Origin: Sclerurus mexicanus
Taxonomy: Eukaryota > Chordata > Aves > Passeriformes > Furnariidae
DNA length: 64,000 bases
NCBI GenBank assembly: GCA_013396755.1
Contig: VWZF01005807.1
Span: forward strand, 1,103,514 to 1,167,513
Reading direction: 5' to 3'
The stretch's first letter is position 1; every line of letters begins with the position of its first letter. Position numbers and translations under genes: made by a program. Shown here one piece after another: positions 24,289-36,038 of the stretch. Under the pieces are notes generated by a model. That model searched no databases, was not told the origin of the DNA, and was given only the letters and a program-made list of their open reading frames with translations.

Positions 24289-24407
24289 AATACAATAACT
24301 TGAAATAACTCATTAGTTACACACACACTTCCCTTCACATGCACCACCCTCCACGCACACTCACGCACAGTCCAGACCCCACACACACCCAGGATCAGCA
24401 TAGCAGA
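24289..24407. repeat. Copy B of a 120-bp direct repeat
   Basis: It matches 23162-23282 nearly base for base but keeps two CpGs (CACGCACACTCACGCAC) that are decayed in copy A. It is immediately followed by a GGTGAGAAATA tandem array. Confidence 0.9.
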
Positions 24408-24410
24408 GAA

Positions 24411-24470
24411 ATAGGTGAGAAATAATAGGTGAGAAATAAAGGAGAGAGCATAGGTGAGAAATAATAATTC
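24411..24470. repeat. Imperfect tandem array of AGGTGAGAAATA
   Basis: Three copies of AGGTGAGAAATAA(T/A) are separated by short spacers. The same 14-mer AGGTGAGAAATAAA occurs on the opposite strand at about 23465-23478, over the donor of the 24-nt microexon candidate. Confidence 0.8.
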
Positions 24471-24474
24471 TGGG

Positions 24475-26225
24475 CATATACAATCTGAGGAAAGTTTCCA
24501 AATTATTTTGATTTGAAACACATTTTATATCAATAACACCTTAAAGATGACTGAAATATATTGATGGGCACTTAAGCTTGACACTTTTTGAAAAGTGTAT
24601 GGAATTTAAAATTAAAATCAGTAAAATTACAAACTTCTTACAATTTCATTTTTCCTCTGAGATTTAAAGTTGCAGATGTCAAATTCCTGTGCTTCATACA
24701 AGTCTCTCAGAAAAAGTTTTTATCTCAGCCTAAAATGTAGTTTCTGTAGCACAATAGTACCAGTGAATTTTGAAAGGGTGAAGGGAAAACATCTTCTCAT
24801 TGGATTTGTGTACATTGCACATTTTATCCAAACTGGGAAATTCATCCCAGATATGTTATATTCATCATTCATACTGTAACAGGCCTCAAGATTCTTTGAA
24901 AAAGATGTTGTGGACCTTGAACATAGCTCATGTGAAACAGATGAGAGATGATGATGAAGTTGAGGGAAAGAATAAGGAGCACATGGCCTGGTACAGATCC
25001 CAGAAAGTACCTTACATATGATCCACAGCCTAATAAATTGTTTAGCTCCATTTAAAGTCTGTATTTGACAAACAGGGCTAAATAGATCTTCAAAATATCT
25101 TGTAGATGAAAATGCCTTCAAGCAAAGTACCTTGGCCAGTGACTTTACTGTTGACGATTCACCCTTTACCCTAGCTCATCAGACTGAACCATGTTGTTGT
25201 AAAAGTATTGTGGAAAAGGTAGGCACATTTTCAGAGATGCAGGGGAAAATCCTCCTTTGTCAAAGCCTGATGATTCCTCATGAAATTGTTGCAAGTTATG
25301 TACCCTTACCTACTATGCAATATCTAAGTTAGGGGTTCACTGTCAGCACCATTTTAGAAAATAAAAATTTGATCCACATAAAATATTTCATAGGTCAGTC
25401 TATCTGCTTCATTTTAGCCAATGAACAGGATATGTTCCATTGGCAAAGTGTTTGTGGTCATAGAGTTTTTCAAACTGTAATGATGTTTTATTTTTTTTCT
25501 AAATCATGCCACTGTCTATCCATGATTGCCAGATGTACATGGTAGAGCTGTAATTAAGTTTCATGTTCACTGGCTCAAAAATATCATTCTTGTTATCCTT
25601 TTATTAAATTATTGCCATGTAACATCAATCTGAGATCTGAGGAACAAACCTAATTTGATGTTTGCCAAGTATTTTCTATGTGATACAAATTCCACTTGAC
25701 AAATCACACCCACACATTGCCATATGATACTACTACTAATGTCTTCTTCACAACCTTTTTTTCATCGTTAGTTACTTTGGTGAAGTGAATGATTAGAACA
25801 TAAGCAGTGGCATTTGTTCAAGATGTGCCAGAAAGAACTGCAGTCTGTTCACTTCTTCACTGCCCACGTTAGCACTGCACTGTAAAAAAGAAAGATTACT
25901 AGGAAAAGTGTTACTTTAAGTCTAAATTTGTAAATGATATTCTGAATACCCTTTCAATTACAAGATGCTATTTTAAAATACGGCATCGTAAGGGAAAAAG
26001 TCAGCTTTAAAGAGGCTTTAAGATGGTTGTTTCTAGGAGAAAAAGAAGATTTGAGGCATTTTTAAAGCTTTAGCCATGACATTTTTAAGATTAGTTCAAA
26101 GCTCAGTTCCTTAATATGGGAAGAAAAGAGGACAATAAATACAAGTAATTTCAAAATGGTGCTATACATGTTTACATTTGGGATTGCCAGACAGGGTTTC
26201 TTGTAAAGGCAAGGGACTGCAGTTA
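24475..26225. other. Unique sequence, no established gene
   Basis: The longest open frame (minus, 24720-25121, 133 codons) has no recognisable domain and no paired splice sites. I see no repeat. Confidence 0.5.
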
Positions 26226-26231
26226 ATCCTC

Positions 26232-26710
26232 TGTCCTGGTTCCGGGCAGGACAGGTTTTATTTTTTGCAGTATCTGGGAGGGGCATGGCTAGGACCCAGA
26301 GGTTATTCTATACCACCCCACATCACTGCTGGGGGCAGGGGAAAGGGACTCTCTTTTAGGGGAGAAGGACTTCTTTCTGATCGAGAAAATGTGGTGGAGT
26401 GAGCCATCTAGTATTGTCTATTATTGTTGGGGGGGGGTTTCCCGTGTGAATAATTTCTTTTCTCGTATCTTCTATCATCAGTATTGTTGCTGTTGCTGTT
26501 ACTCTTCATTTTCTTACCACATTGCTGTTTCCAAAATGTTATTCTTATCTCAAACCGTGATCTTTGCCTTCTGTACCTCCAATTCTCCTCTCCAGCCACC
26601 CCCATTGTGGAGGGGAAGGAGGAAGTGAGGGAGCAAAAGAGAGAGCAGTATGTGGTTTGGAGAGTCTCAGTGGGCTCTGAACTGGGGAGTACCATTCCCA
26701 AACCACAACA
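26232..26710 (+). mobile_element. ERVL-type solo LTR
   Basis: It begins TGTCCTGGTTCCGGGCAGGA and ends AAACCACAACA, the characteristic termini of the abundant avian ERVL LTRs. The terminal inverted repeat is TGTCCTGGTT against TGTTGTGGTT. Flanking 5-mers are TCCTC (26227-26231) and GCCTC (26711-26715), a 4/5 match compatible with the 5-bp duplication made by ERVL integration. A G9 run lies at 26429-26437 and a GTTGCT triplet repeat near 26484. The 479-bp copy has no internal viral sequence and is diverged, so it is an old solo LTR. Confidence 0.82.
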
Positions 26711-26714
26711 GCCT

Positions 26715-29700
26715 CCAAAACTGTCCTTGCCTGAAGATCATGTGCATTTGTTCCTATATCTCCATTTATTAGTGATGATATGGTTCATCTATGCATTAGA
26801 ATATGCAACTAGAGCATATGTCTCATACTTGCTAATTAAAATTGGCTGGAACTGAATCTCCTACATCGTATTTACACTAGCTTATATTACAGTATTCTCA
26901 TTTTGACAGGTTTTCTTTAGATTATCTTTCAGCAACAGCAACTTGCTGCACTGAAAGTCTTGTAAGAACAGAAAACAGCTACACTTTTCTGCTTTCTCAA
27001 GTTTCCTAGAGTTAAATACATGACAAAAAGCTCTTGTTAGTAATGGTACTGTCTTGTAGGAATACTTGATACAACTCCACCTTCATTAAAATGATTACTG
27101 GGCTACTTTTCCACAATGCAGAAGATTTTAGTTTTAATAATATGTTTTTAATAAATTGGAAACTTGAACTTCTTATGCACCACTTATGTAGAATGTACTA
27201 CTACTTCAAAATAGCTTTGACAAACCACCTGAGAAAATATTCACTCTGTTTGACTTAAAAATAAGAATTTTAAGGATCTTCATGCTATTCATGCATTTTT
27301 TTTCCCTACCATACTGTTATTTTTTGTAATAAACTCATTTGCACAAATATAAATATTTTCCATGGCAGCTATGTAAATATCTATGTTTACTCAATATTGC
27401 AGCATCAGTATATTTATGATTATTTCAACATGGCCCCAAATATTTCTGACAGCTAGACAGCAGATGTTAGCAGCAGTGAAAGGAAATAACTTCTGAAAAA
27501 TTTCAGAAGGTTTTTCAGGAAGGGCTTGCTTTCTGTCACCGCAAATTTTCCCTGAGATGTCTGGATAACAGTTGCATAAAAATGGTATTTTTGCGAAAAG
27601 CTTGAGGCAAATTCTGTCTCAAATTTACCAGTGGGTGCAAAGAGGGTAAAGGCAGTGCTTCACACCCCTCTGTGCACTTTCTGCACTAGGACAGGGGTGA
27701 TCCCAGAAGTGTTTCATGTCTCTTCAGAGTACAAAGCACATTATCACTTCATGCATCTTTCTCTGGAACTCATGATGGCATCTAGGGGCTAAGTGGTTCT
27801 CTTGCTTGTTAAAATGTATTCAGCAAAAAAATTTGTACCATTACCAAAGTTGAACATGACTAAAGTAGAATCATTTTAAATGCTGGCATGGCACTACTCT
27901 ACACCAGCAGTAACATGCCATCATTAGAAGACTGTAATATTATTTGTGCATATGCCCAAGTTTGGGATTCTTTACAGTCTTCACTCTTAATATATCTTAC
28001 ATTTTGCACATATAAAGTAATTTTAATAATCATACTGGAAATGAGCACCTCCCACTGACTCAGGGCAATATAAACTGCATGTCTACATCAGTCTAATTCA
28101 TTGGATTTCAGGGAAATTGACACTATCTTCTTTTCCATAGGTTTTCTATGAGGCTAAGGAGTAAAACACTGAAGGTATGCTTTTTTACTTCACAAGCTGA
28201 TGGGAATTTTGCAATTGATTTTAATGGCAATGCATGAATCAATTCTTACCTTGACCCTAACAGCTTTACTTCTGCAATTCAGCTCTGTATCTGTAAAAGT
28301 ATCTGTAAAAAAGTAAAAGTATCTGTAAAAGGATGCTTTTAGGTTGTTTGCTTAGTTTTTTTAAGGTTAATTATATAAGCTTTCTAACTGCCTTACGTTT
28401 GAGAAAAAATCGCATCTGCCATATTATCACAATCCTTTTTTATGGCAATTTTTCCATTGCAAATTTTTGCAGATTACCTAGGAAAAGAAAACAGCTTCAA
28501 AGCTTTACATTGTTTTAACTCTCCTGCCAAAAGAGCCCTCAGAGAACAACCACTCAATTGATTCTTCTTCAACTCTACTTCCTTTCTTTCGAAGCACTCG
28601 AGACATATTATTGCCCTGTCAGCCATCAACTGCACCAGGGTAGTGGAAGAACTCTGTTTCACTGAGAATGTTTAGTGTGCTCCAGAAATGTAAATCTGTA
28701 AACTGCAAGCTCGGGTATTTCATTAGGTTTGAAGGGCCATGAGAACACACAGTTCCAGGACAGCCACACAGAATAAGTACTACTGATCACTGTCGATACA
28801 CTGGATCTTACTTGGAAGTACAAAGGTGAGAGTATGATATCATTTTGCTTTGATTTTTGTTCCAGGTCAAGAAAATGCCATGCAGCAGCTGTTGTTTCTC
28901 ATATGGAAGCTTGGAATAAGACCATGCAGTCTGCATTCCAAAAATACAGTTCAGGAGCCAAAGTTGCAGATAACTGTAGCAAGAACTAGATCTGAAATGT
29001 TTAAGCAGATCAAGGATAAAAAAAAAAAAAAGATGCTTATTCATCCACAGAAGATTTTGAAGTTGTAGGGTGGGGAATGTAGTGCATATTTTATAGGATG
29101 GGTTCACTGTTCTGGCACTGAGCCCAAGCAGAAACTGATTCTGTAAAAAATAAACATATAGATATGTAAATAAATACCTTACTAATAGGTACTGCCATTC
29201 TTTGCTAAATACCACTGCATCGAAGAGCAGCATAGAGTTTTTCCAGAAAGCCTATTTTAGAAGCTTCCAGTTTCAGCTCTAGTCCAGGCAATTCCTGTAG
29301 GCAAGGAAAAAGACTCCTAGGAGGTCTGTATGATAAGGGAAACAGTTCTATGAGTCCTGTATAGATTGTAGACCTACCATTTTAGGTACCCTGTAAAGAA
29401 CCTTCAAGTTACCTATCTCTTGAACAAAAGTAGATAATCTCTGCAAGAGAAGTCAGGGAAATTTTGCCTCATTTCCCCCTTTTTATCTTGCATAGATTAA
29501 ATTTTACCGACTTTTCACTCAAACACAGTGTCAGCCAGTAAATTTCAAATAGCAGAAAACTGCTTTGTTTTTCATGGAAGAAGAAACTGAGTTTTAAAAT
29601 TCTCCATTTTCTTTCCCAGTAAGCATTGTTGTATGTATAACAGGAAGGAAGAAAGCAAGAAGTCCAAGAAAATCCTGAGGATAAATACTCTGAGACAATT

Positions 29701-31145
29701 GTATTGAATGACCACTGTTACATGAAATATTCAGAGGGAAAAAATAGGATTGGGGAGAACTGCATGTTGTGCTGGAAAAAATACTAGCAACAGTCTTATA
29801 AACATCAGTTGCTGGTCTCAGTTTTGTAAGTTGTTTCTGTGTTTGTTTGGGTTTTTTTAATTTTTTATATGATAAAAATATTATTGTACCATTATGGTTT
29901 GCTAATACAATATAATATAATTGCATTCTTGTATATATGTCCTTTTTTATAAATATGCTGTAAGATACTGAGAAAGTACCTAGCCATAGATATAAATTTA
30001 CAAGTTTGTAACTATTTAGAATAAACTAAGTGTAAGGTGATATAATAAAAAGAAGAAAGCAGGTTTATTTTCTTCTTCTTATGACAAAAATTGAGGAAAT
30101 TGTAGAATGCAGGCCTGTTATTTCCCTTCCCAAAGAACTGAGTAGGTTTGCTATGGCTGATGTCTTTCATTAGGCCTTCAAATTGTCTTCGCATAACTGT
30201 TATGATGTTTAATTTCACCAATCATGAGCAGAAATTCTCATCACTTGATAGGGAAATCATCCTGGTAATGGACATAAGGATACTTGGACCATGAATCAAG
30301 AATGTAAAAATGCATTAGAATGAAGGTAAGACTGTGTACATGTATTAGTGAGAAAAGAGGGCAACAGGGACATTTTCCTTTTGGAGTCTTCAGGATTAAC
30401 AGCAGAATAAATTAGTTCATAAGAAGTATTTATGAATATAATTAACCTTTAAAATAACATTGTTTTCAAAAACCTGTTTACAATATCTCTTGTAATGATA
30501 GACAGTTATTATAGATAGAAAAATAAAGGCACTTTTTCCAAACTTGTGCACTCTAAAACAATCTACAGTAAAAATAATATTTTTCTCATGCTGGAAATTA
30601 TGTTAATTACAATAATGCCTTGTAGCACATTTGGCACTTTAGTCTCTTGTTTAGCATAGTTTTTTTTTATCTAAGAGTTTTCACATTGGACTATTTTTCA
30701 AACTTAATTAATGGTGCATTTGTACTTATGCAGCATCCATGGATAATTTCTTGGATTTTATTTTGTTCTCTGTCTTGAATGGTAGTTTCTGTATTCTTCC
30801 ATCTGTCTATCTTTCCTGTTTGATACAACTTTTAAGAGGTATTTTCAGAGTTGAAGACTAACTTCAAGGATAATGTTAAATACATTCTTGGTTAAGGCAA
30901 AACTGTTTTTCCTGTACAGCACAATAATAATAGGCAAATAATGACAGTAGATTCAACTCTCCTCATAGTAATACACAGAAGACTATTAACACCATTAGAA
31001 ATCAAGCAAGTAATATTTATTGCATGTGCAATATCACCACTAATATAAATTACCCTGAAAATTCAAAATAAATCTGTGTCATAAGAGAGGATTGAATTTT
31101 TCTATTGCTATTGTGCTTAAAACAGACCACAAATTATTTTGATGA
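26715..31145. other. AT-rich unique sequence; one weak exon candidate
   Basis: No repeat family is recognised. A small tandem repeat lies at 28287-28330. A 180-nt segment at 28812-28991 (minus) is flanked by acceptor and donor motifs but is open on both strands (see findings). A poly(A) run lies near 29019-29032. Confidence 0.45.
28287..28330. repeat. 12-bp tandem repeat GTATCTGTAAAA
   Basis: Units at 28287-28298, 28299-28310 and 28319-28330 are identical; the last two are separated by AAGTAAAA. Confidence 0.9.
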
Positions 31146-31147
31146 CC

Positions 31148-31926
31148 TGTGATGCATGGGATTAGAATCTCATGGAGGATTATTTAATTGTTGGGTTGGA
31201 ACCAACGCAAGTGTGTGTGTGGATGGGGAAAGACCAGACCATATCCCACAAGGCAGGACTCATGGAACTCACATGGCAGGCTATGCAGTAGCACCTGTAA
31301 ATCAAAAGGGCAGCCTGAGAGCCCATCCACACCACATGCCCTGGAATCACAAACTCAACCTCTGGCTGCCTACACCACCCCTCATTCCAGCCTGGAGGCA
31401 CTGAATGGTCAGTGAGCCTGAAGTGTCACCTGGAGGGGATGGCTGCAGACATCAAATCTCACAAATACAGCAGCACATGCTCTCCATCTCTCTCTCCCTC
31501 CTGGGACCTGCCTCCCCCATGTGAAGCTGGACTTCCATAGGACTCTTTAGTGGTAGCTATTTTTCACTTATTCTTCTCTTAATATCTTTTCTGTCTCTTT
31601 CTTTACTCCAGTTTCTTCTCTTAATCTTTCTTTCTTTACTCTTTGCTAAGTTGTGTGGGTCAGCATGTGCTAAGTGCTTTGGAGAAATGCTTTGTTTTGA
31701 TTGTATATTACTCCTTTTAAACTTTAGCAAAGATCTCTTATTTTCTCCTCACAATGAAAAGTATCTCCTGAGAAACGTGTGCAGAGTTATCTCTTTATAC
31801 TGTCTCAAGGTATTAAAGAACTGAAAGCTCTGCAATAGTTCAGTAGGCGAACTTTTGGAGCCTTGTATATTTTTAAAAGTAATACTCCCAGTCGAGCCTG
31901 TGGTTTCAGGACAGAGGTGTTACACA
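31148..31926 (+). mobile_element. Solo LTR, third copy of the 11.4-kb family (diverged)
   Basis: It shares the family's architecture in order: GGTTGGAACCA, a short GTGTGTGTGTGG run, a GC-rich middle with GGCAGGACTCATGG, and a CT-rich tract with TTCTTCTCTTAATAT. The end is near GTGTTACACA. The stretch TCTCTTATTTTCTCCTCA resembles ATCTATTTTCTCACC of the first copy. Edges are approximate: TGTG at 31148 and ACACA at 31926 are the best pair, but I see only a 3-bp match (ACC) flanking. It is older or from a different subfamily than the 11.4-kb copy. Confidence 0.65.
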
Positions 31927-32364
31927 ACCAGTGCATAATTCCAGACTTTCAATTTACCATTTCAATTATTAATTTAATTAATGATTTCATTCATTTCAAT
32001 AATTTCTATTACCATTTCCAAAAAGTTGAAACACATCAGTTAGTAAAACTATACAGTACACAATACCAGATCAGGTCATACACATAAAGCTCTGCAAGCC
32101 CTCAAGAATGCTCAGGCTCAAGTTACTCCAGAAAATTAGACTGGTGGCTCAAATTTTCTACCTTTGCACCAGCACAGCCAGCTGATATCTCCTGTAGGAT
32201 GCAATCTTGCTTACATCACTCCACAGAGCCATCTTCTGCCCCATAGATCTTCTGCTCTATTCACAGAATCACAGAATATGCTAAGCTAGAAGGATCCCAC
32301 AAGGATCATCAAGTCCAACTCCTGGCCCTGCACATGATCATCCCCAAGAGTCACACCATATGCC

Positions 32365-32628
32365 AAAGAGTATTGTCCAAACTCTTCCTGAGCTTTTTCG
32401 GGCTTGATGCTGTGACTGCTTCACCAAGGAGCCTGTTACAATACCCAGCTACCCTCTGGGTGAAGAACCATTTCCTAATACCCAAGCTAAAACTCCCCTG
32501 ACACAACTTCAGGACATTCCCTCAGGTCCTGTCACTGGTCACCACCAAGGAGAGATCAGTGCCTATCCCTCCTCTTCCCTTCGCAAGGAAGTTGTAAATG
32601 CAATGAGGTCTCCCTTCAGTCTCCTCCA
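32365..32628. repeat. First copy of a 264-bp exact duplication (likely assembly artefact)
   Basis: From AAAGAGTATTGTCC to CAGTCTCCTCCA this is identical, by base-by-base reading, to 32630-32893. The copies are separated only by the single N at 32629. CR1 does not carry this stretch twice. Confidence 0.95.
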
Positions 32629-32629
32629 N
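32629..32629. other. Single ambiguous base N (contig join)
   Basis: This is the only non-ACGT base in the window. Its place between two identical 264-bp copies indicates two overlapping contig ends placed end to end instead of being merged. Confidence 0.95.
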
Positions 32630-32893
32630 AAAGAGTATTGTCCAAACTCTTCCTGAGCTTTTTCGGGCTTGATGCTGTGACTGCTTCACCAAGGAGCCTG
32701 TTACAATACCCAGCTACCCTCTGGGTGAAGAACCATTTCCTAATACCCAAGCTAAAACTCCCCTGACACAACTTCAGGACATTCCCTCAGGTCCTGTCAC
32801 TGGTCACCACCAAGGAGAGATCAGTGCCTATCCCTCCTCTTCCCTTCGCAAGGAAGTTGTAAATGCAATGAGGTCTCCCTTCAGTCTCCTCCA
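32630..32893. repeat. Second copy of the 264-bp exact duplication
   Basis: The text is identical to 32365-32628. It continues without a break into the next CR1 block (GGCTGAACAGACCAAGTGAC), so this copy is the one contiguous with downstream sequence. Confidence 0.95.
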
Positions 32894-34859
32894 GGCTGAA
32901 CAGACCAAGTGACCTCAGCCATTCCTCATACCAGGCCCTTCACCATCTTTGTTGCCCTCCTTTGGACACTTTCTAAGAGCTTAACATCTTTCTTCTATTG
33001 CTGTGCCCAAAACTGCACACAATATCCAAGGTGAGGCTGCCCCAGTGCAGAGCAGAGCGGGACAATCCCCTCCCTCTCCTGGCTGGAGATGCTTTGCCTG
33101 ATGCCCCCCAGGACAGGGTTGGCCCTCCTGGCTGCCAGGGCACTGCTGACTCACATTCAACTTGCCATTGACTAGGATCTCCAGGTCCCTTTCTGTGGCA
33201 CTGCTTTCCAGCATCTCATTCCCCAGTCTATACGTACATCCAGCGTTGCCCCATCCCAGGTGAAGAATCCACCACTTTCCCTTGTTGAACTTCATATGGT
33301 TGGTGATTTCCCATCTCTCTAATTTGTTGAGGTCTCTCTGCAGGGCCTCCCTGCCTTCAAGGGAGTCAACAGCTCCTCCCACTTTTGTGTAATCTACAAA
33401 CCTGCTTAGTATCCCTATCCTATCCCTTCCTGCATTCAAGTCATTTATGAAGATGTTGAAGAGCACAGGACCTAAGATGGAGCCCTGTGGAAACCCATTA
33501 GTGACAGGTCTTCAGTCTGATGTCATCTCATTTACTATTGCCCTCTGTATTTGACCCATGAGCCAATTGCTCATCCATCACATCTTGTCCAGAAGGATCC
33601 TGTGAGAGACAGTATTGAAAGCTTTGCTGAAATGCAAAATGATTGCATCAACTGACTTCCCTTGATCAACTAGGTGGATTACCTTGTCTTAAAAGGAAAT
33701 CAGGCTTGATAAGCAGGACTTTCCTCTCATGAAGCTGTGCTGACTGTGACTGATGACAGTGTTTTCTTTCAGGTGTTCCTCAATACTTTCCTGAATAATC
33801 TCCATAACTTTACCAGGCACTGGAGTGAGACTGACAGGCCTGTAGTTTCTGGGGTCCTCCTTCTTGCCCTTCTCAAAAATCAGGATAATACCAACTTCCA
33901 GTCAGCTGGGACCTCTCTGGATTCCCAAGAGCAGTCAAAAATCATTGAGAAAGATTTTGCAGTTACATCAGCCAGCTGTTTGGGGATTTTTTGATGAATC
34001 CCATTAGGCCCCATAGATTTGTAGGGATCCAGCTGGAGCAGCAGATTCCACACATATTCAGGGTTGACTGGGAGTTGATCATTCTCACAGTCATGGTTCT
34101 CCATCTCAGGGCACTGAGACCCCCTTGATCTGTCATCCATATTGAAGACAGAAGCAAAGAAAGCATTAAACACTTCTGCCTTTCCTGTGTCCCTGTTTGT
34201 GAGATCACCATTCTCATCCTGTAATGGGCCAATGTTATTTCTATACTACTTATTCCCATTAATATATTTGAATATACTCTTTTTATTGTCCCCCTCCCAT
34301 TTCTGGCCAGCTTCAGCTCCAGTTGAGCTTTGGCAGCATGAATTTTCTCTCTAGATAGGCAAGCAGCATCTCTGAATTCTACTCATGTCACTTGACCTTG
34401 CTTCCCCTGGGCATAAACCTTCCTTTTATTGCCTTATTTCTAAGGGAAGATCCCTGCTCAGCCAAGCTGATCTGCCTCATCTGCTTGACTTCTGACATTT
34501 GGCAATTTCCTGCTTCTGTGCCCTTAGGAGGTGATGTTTAAAAAGTGACCAGCACTGATGGACTCCAGAACCTGCAAATGCATTTTCCCAGGGGACCTTA
34601 CTAATTCCCTGAGCAGTCTGAAGTCTGCTCTCCCCATTTCCAGAGTTGAGGTTTTGCTGCCAATTTTCCTCCTGTCAGAAGAGATTTTAAACTTGATCAC
34701 TTCATGGTCAGTGTGGCCTAAGATGGCCACCAATCTCCACTTTTTTCGTGACATCTGCTTTGTTGACAACGAGTAAATCAAGGAGGGCATCCTTCTGAGT
34801 TGGCTCCCTTAGGACCTGTTCCATAAAGTTGTCATCCAGGTTTTTTTAGGAATCACATT

Positions 34860-35930
34860 TGCATATCTACAGAGTACTGAAAAATGAGTCAAAGTTTGGG
34901 TAATAATTTTCTGTGAAAGATGTGTGTTTTCTCTTATTGGTTAAAATTTTTCATTCTATTCCAGGTTAAAATTTTCCTTCTATTACAGGTTAAAAATGCT
35001 AGATGGCTAAATACTCACACATTGCTTACAAAACCATCTGGACACAAAAAGCACATCAATTTCTGTGGCATTCAGATGTTAGGTATTTCTGAAAACCTTA
35101 TTTTGACTGCTTTCCAATCTTACATTTTAGATGCTCCATGGAACAATACTTTTAATGCATATAGTCAACATATACAGTGTGCAGAAAAAGACAGATAAAT
35201 TTGAAGATCTTTTTCAGTCAACAGCATCTTAAGTTATTTGCACAAACATACAGATGGGATTTCTGCTGTCTTCTTAAGGCCACTTCCCTCAGAGACCACT
35301 CCATTAAATTTCCATAATTATTGTACTCTTCTGGTGATCCCCAGTCAGCAGTGGGACTGTCCAGTTACATGTAATTTGTGTATGGTATAGGTGTACACTG
35401 AGGGTGTCTGTGCAACAGCATCATGTGAGCCATATTAATGTCATCCTATTAGTATGAACTGAGATACCTCAGTTGTTGGCTGACAGCTGGGCCTAAAGGG
35501 ATGAGATGTACACTGATTTTGTGTGACAAAAGTGTATTCAAATGTGTACTGAAAAGGAGGCTGGAAAATTTTAAAATTTCAGCTTCCAGCTTAAGCAACA
35601 CCAAAGCATGGTCTTCATCTGAAAAATTCTGTGAATTAGCCCCAACTGGCATTCATAGGCCAATAAAAATGTGAATAAGAAACTAAGAACTGTCAAAATA
35701 GTAACAATGGTAATAATAAACCTATAACAATAATTCATTTGAAGAAATTGGGAAGGACTAATCATGAAAATATCCTACCCTATGTATCATTCTGTTCATT
35801 TATACAGATCTCTTATTATATTCCCATCTAATGCATTGGACATATATGTTTGTGATGACACAAATACTTGCAAAGCTTACCAGATATACCATCTGTTCTC
35901 TTCAAACAACAAAACATTTATTTATGATTG
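34860..35930. other. Unique sequence with a short tandem repeat, no gene seen
   Basis: A 25-bp unit is repeated at 34939-34963 and 34964-34987, with a partial third. No coding exon is supported. Confidence 0.5.
34939..34996. repeat. 24-25-bp tandem repeat, about 2.4 units
   Basis: Units begin GGTTAAAATTTT and end TTCTATTCCA or TTCTATTACA, and each is followed by AGGTTAAAA in register. Each junction therefore mimics a splice acceptor (CAG after a pyrimidine tract), a warning against calling exons here. Confidence 0.85.
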
Positions 35931-35933
35931 GAT

Positions 35934-36038
35934 TTAATAATTATGTTTGGACTCAATATTCTTAAAGGTTTTTCCCAATATAAATGACTCTATGATTCTC
36001 TTCTTTTCCAACATAAATGATTCTATGATTCTCTAAGT
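35934..36038 (+). mobile_element. CR1 LINE 3' tip, very short
   Basis: TTGGACTCAATATTCTTAAA, then TTTTTCCCAATATAAATGAC and CTATGATTCTC, followed by a second TTTTCCAACATAAATGATTC and CTATGATTCTC. This is the last bases of a CR1 with a partly duplicated tail. Confidence 0.8.

Larger units (their letters stand above)
32262..34855 (-). mobile_element. CR1 LINE, long 5'-truncated copy with broken ORF2
   Basis: The plus strand opens CACAGAATCACAGAATATGC, the CR1 3' end. Minus-strand reading then gives distal RT, the RT core and the endonuclease C-terminus. RT remnants include LFNIFINDLNAG, GREALQRDL, WEITNHMKFNKGK and GCTYRLGNEMLESS. The polymerase box that normally reads FADDTK reads FVDYTK here, so the catalytic aspartates are damaged. 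Farther upstream are NAFFASVFNMDD, SMGPNGIHQKIPK and VPADWKL, then endonuclease remnants GHTDHEVIKFKIS and RRK. Frameshifts and stops break the frame. The copy ends near 34855. It includes the false duplication around the N at 32629, so its true length is about 265 bp shorter. Confidence 0.92.

Noticed and set aside
24720..25121. 133-codon minus-strand frame
   Set aside because: No start context, paired splice sites or domain; the opposite strand is also open for long stretches.
28251..28295. Minus-strand donor AAG/GTAAGAATT with an upstream CAG
   Set aside because: The acceptor sits in a local tandem repeat, and two of three frames contain stops.
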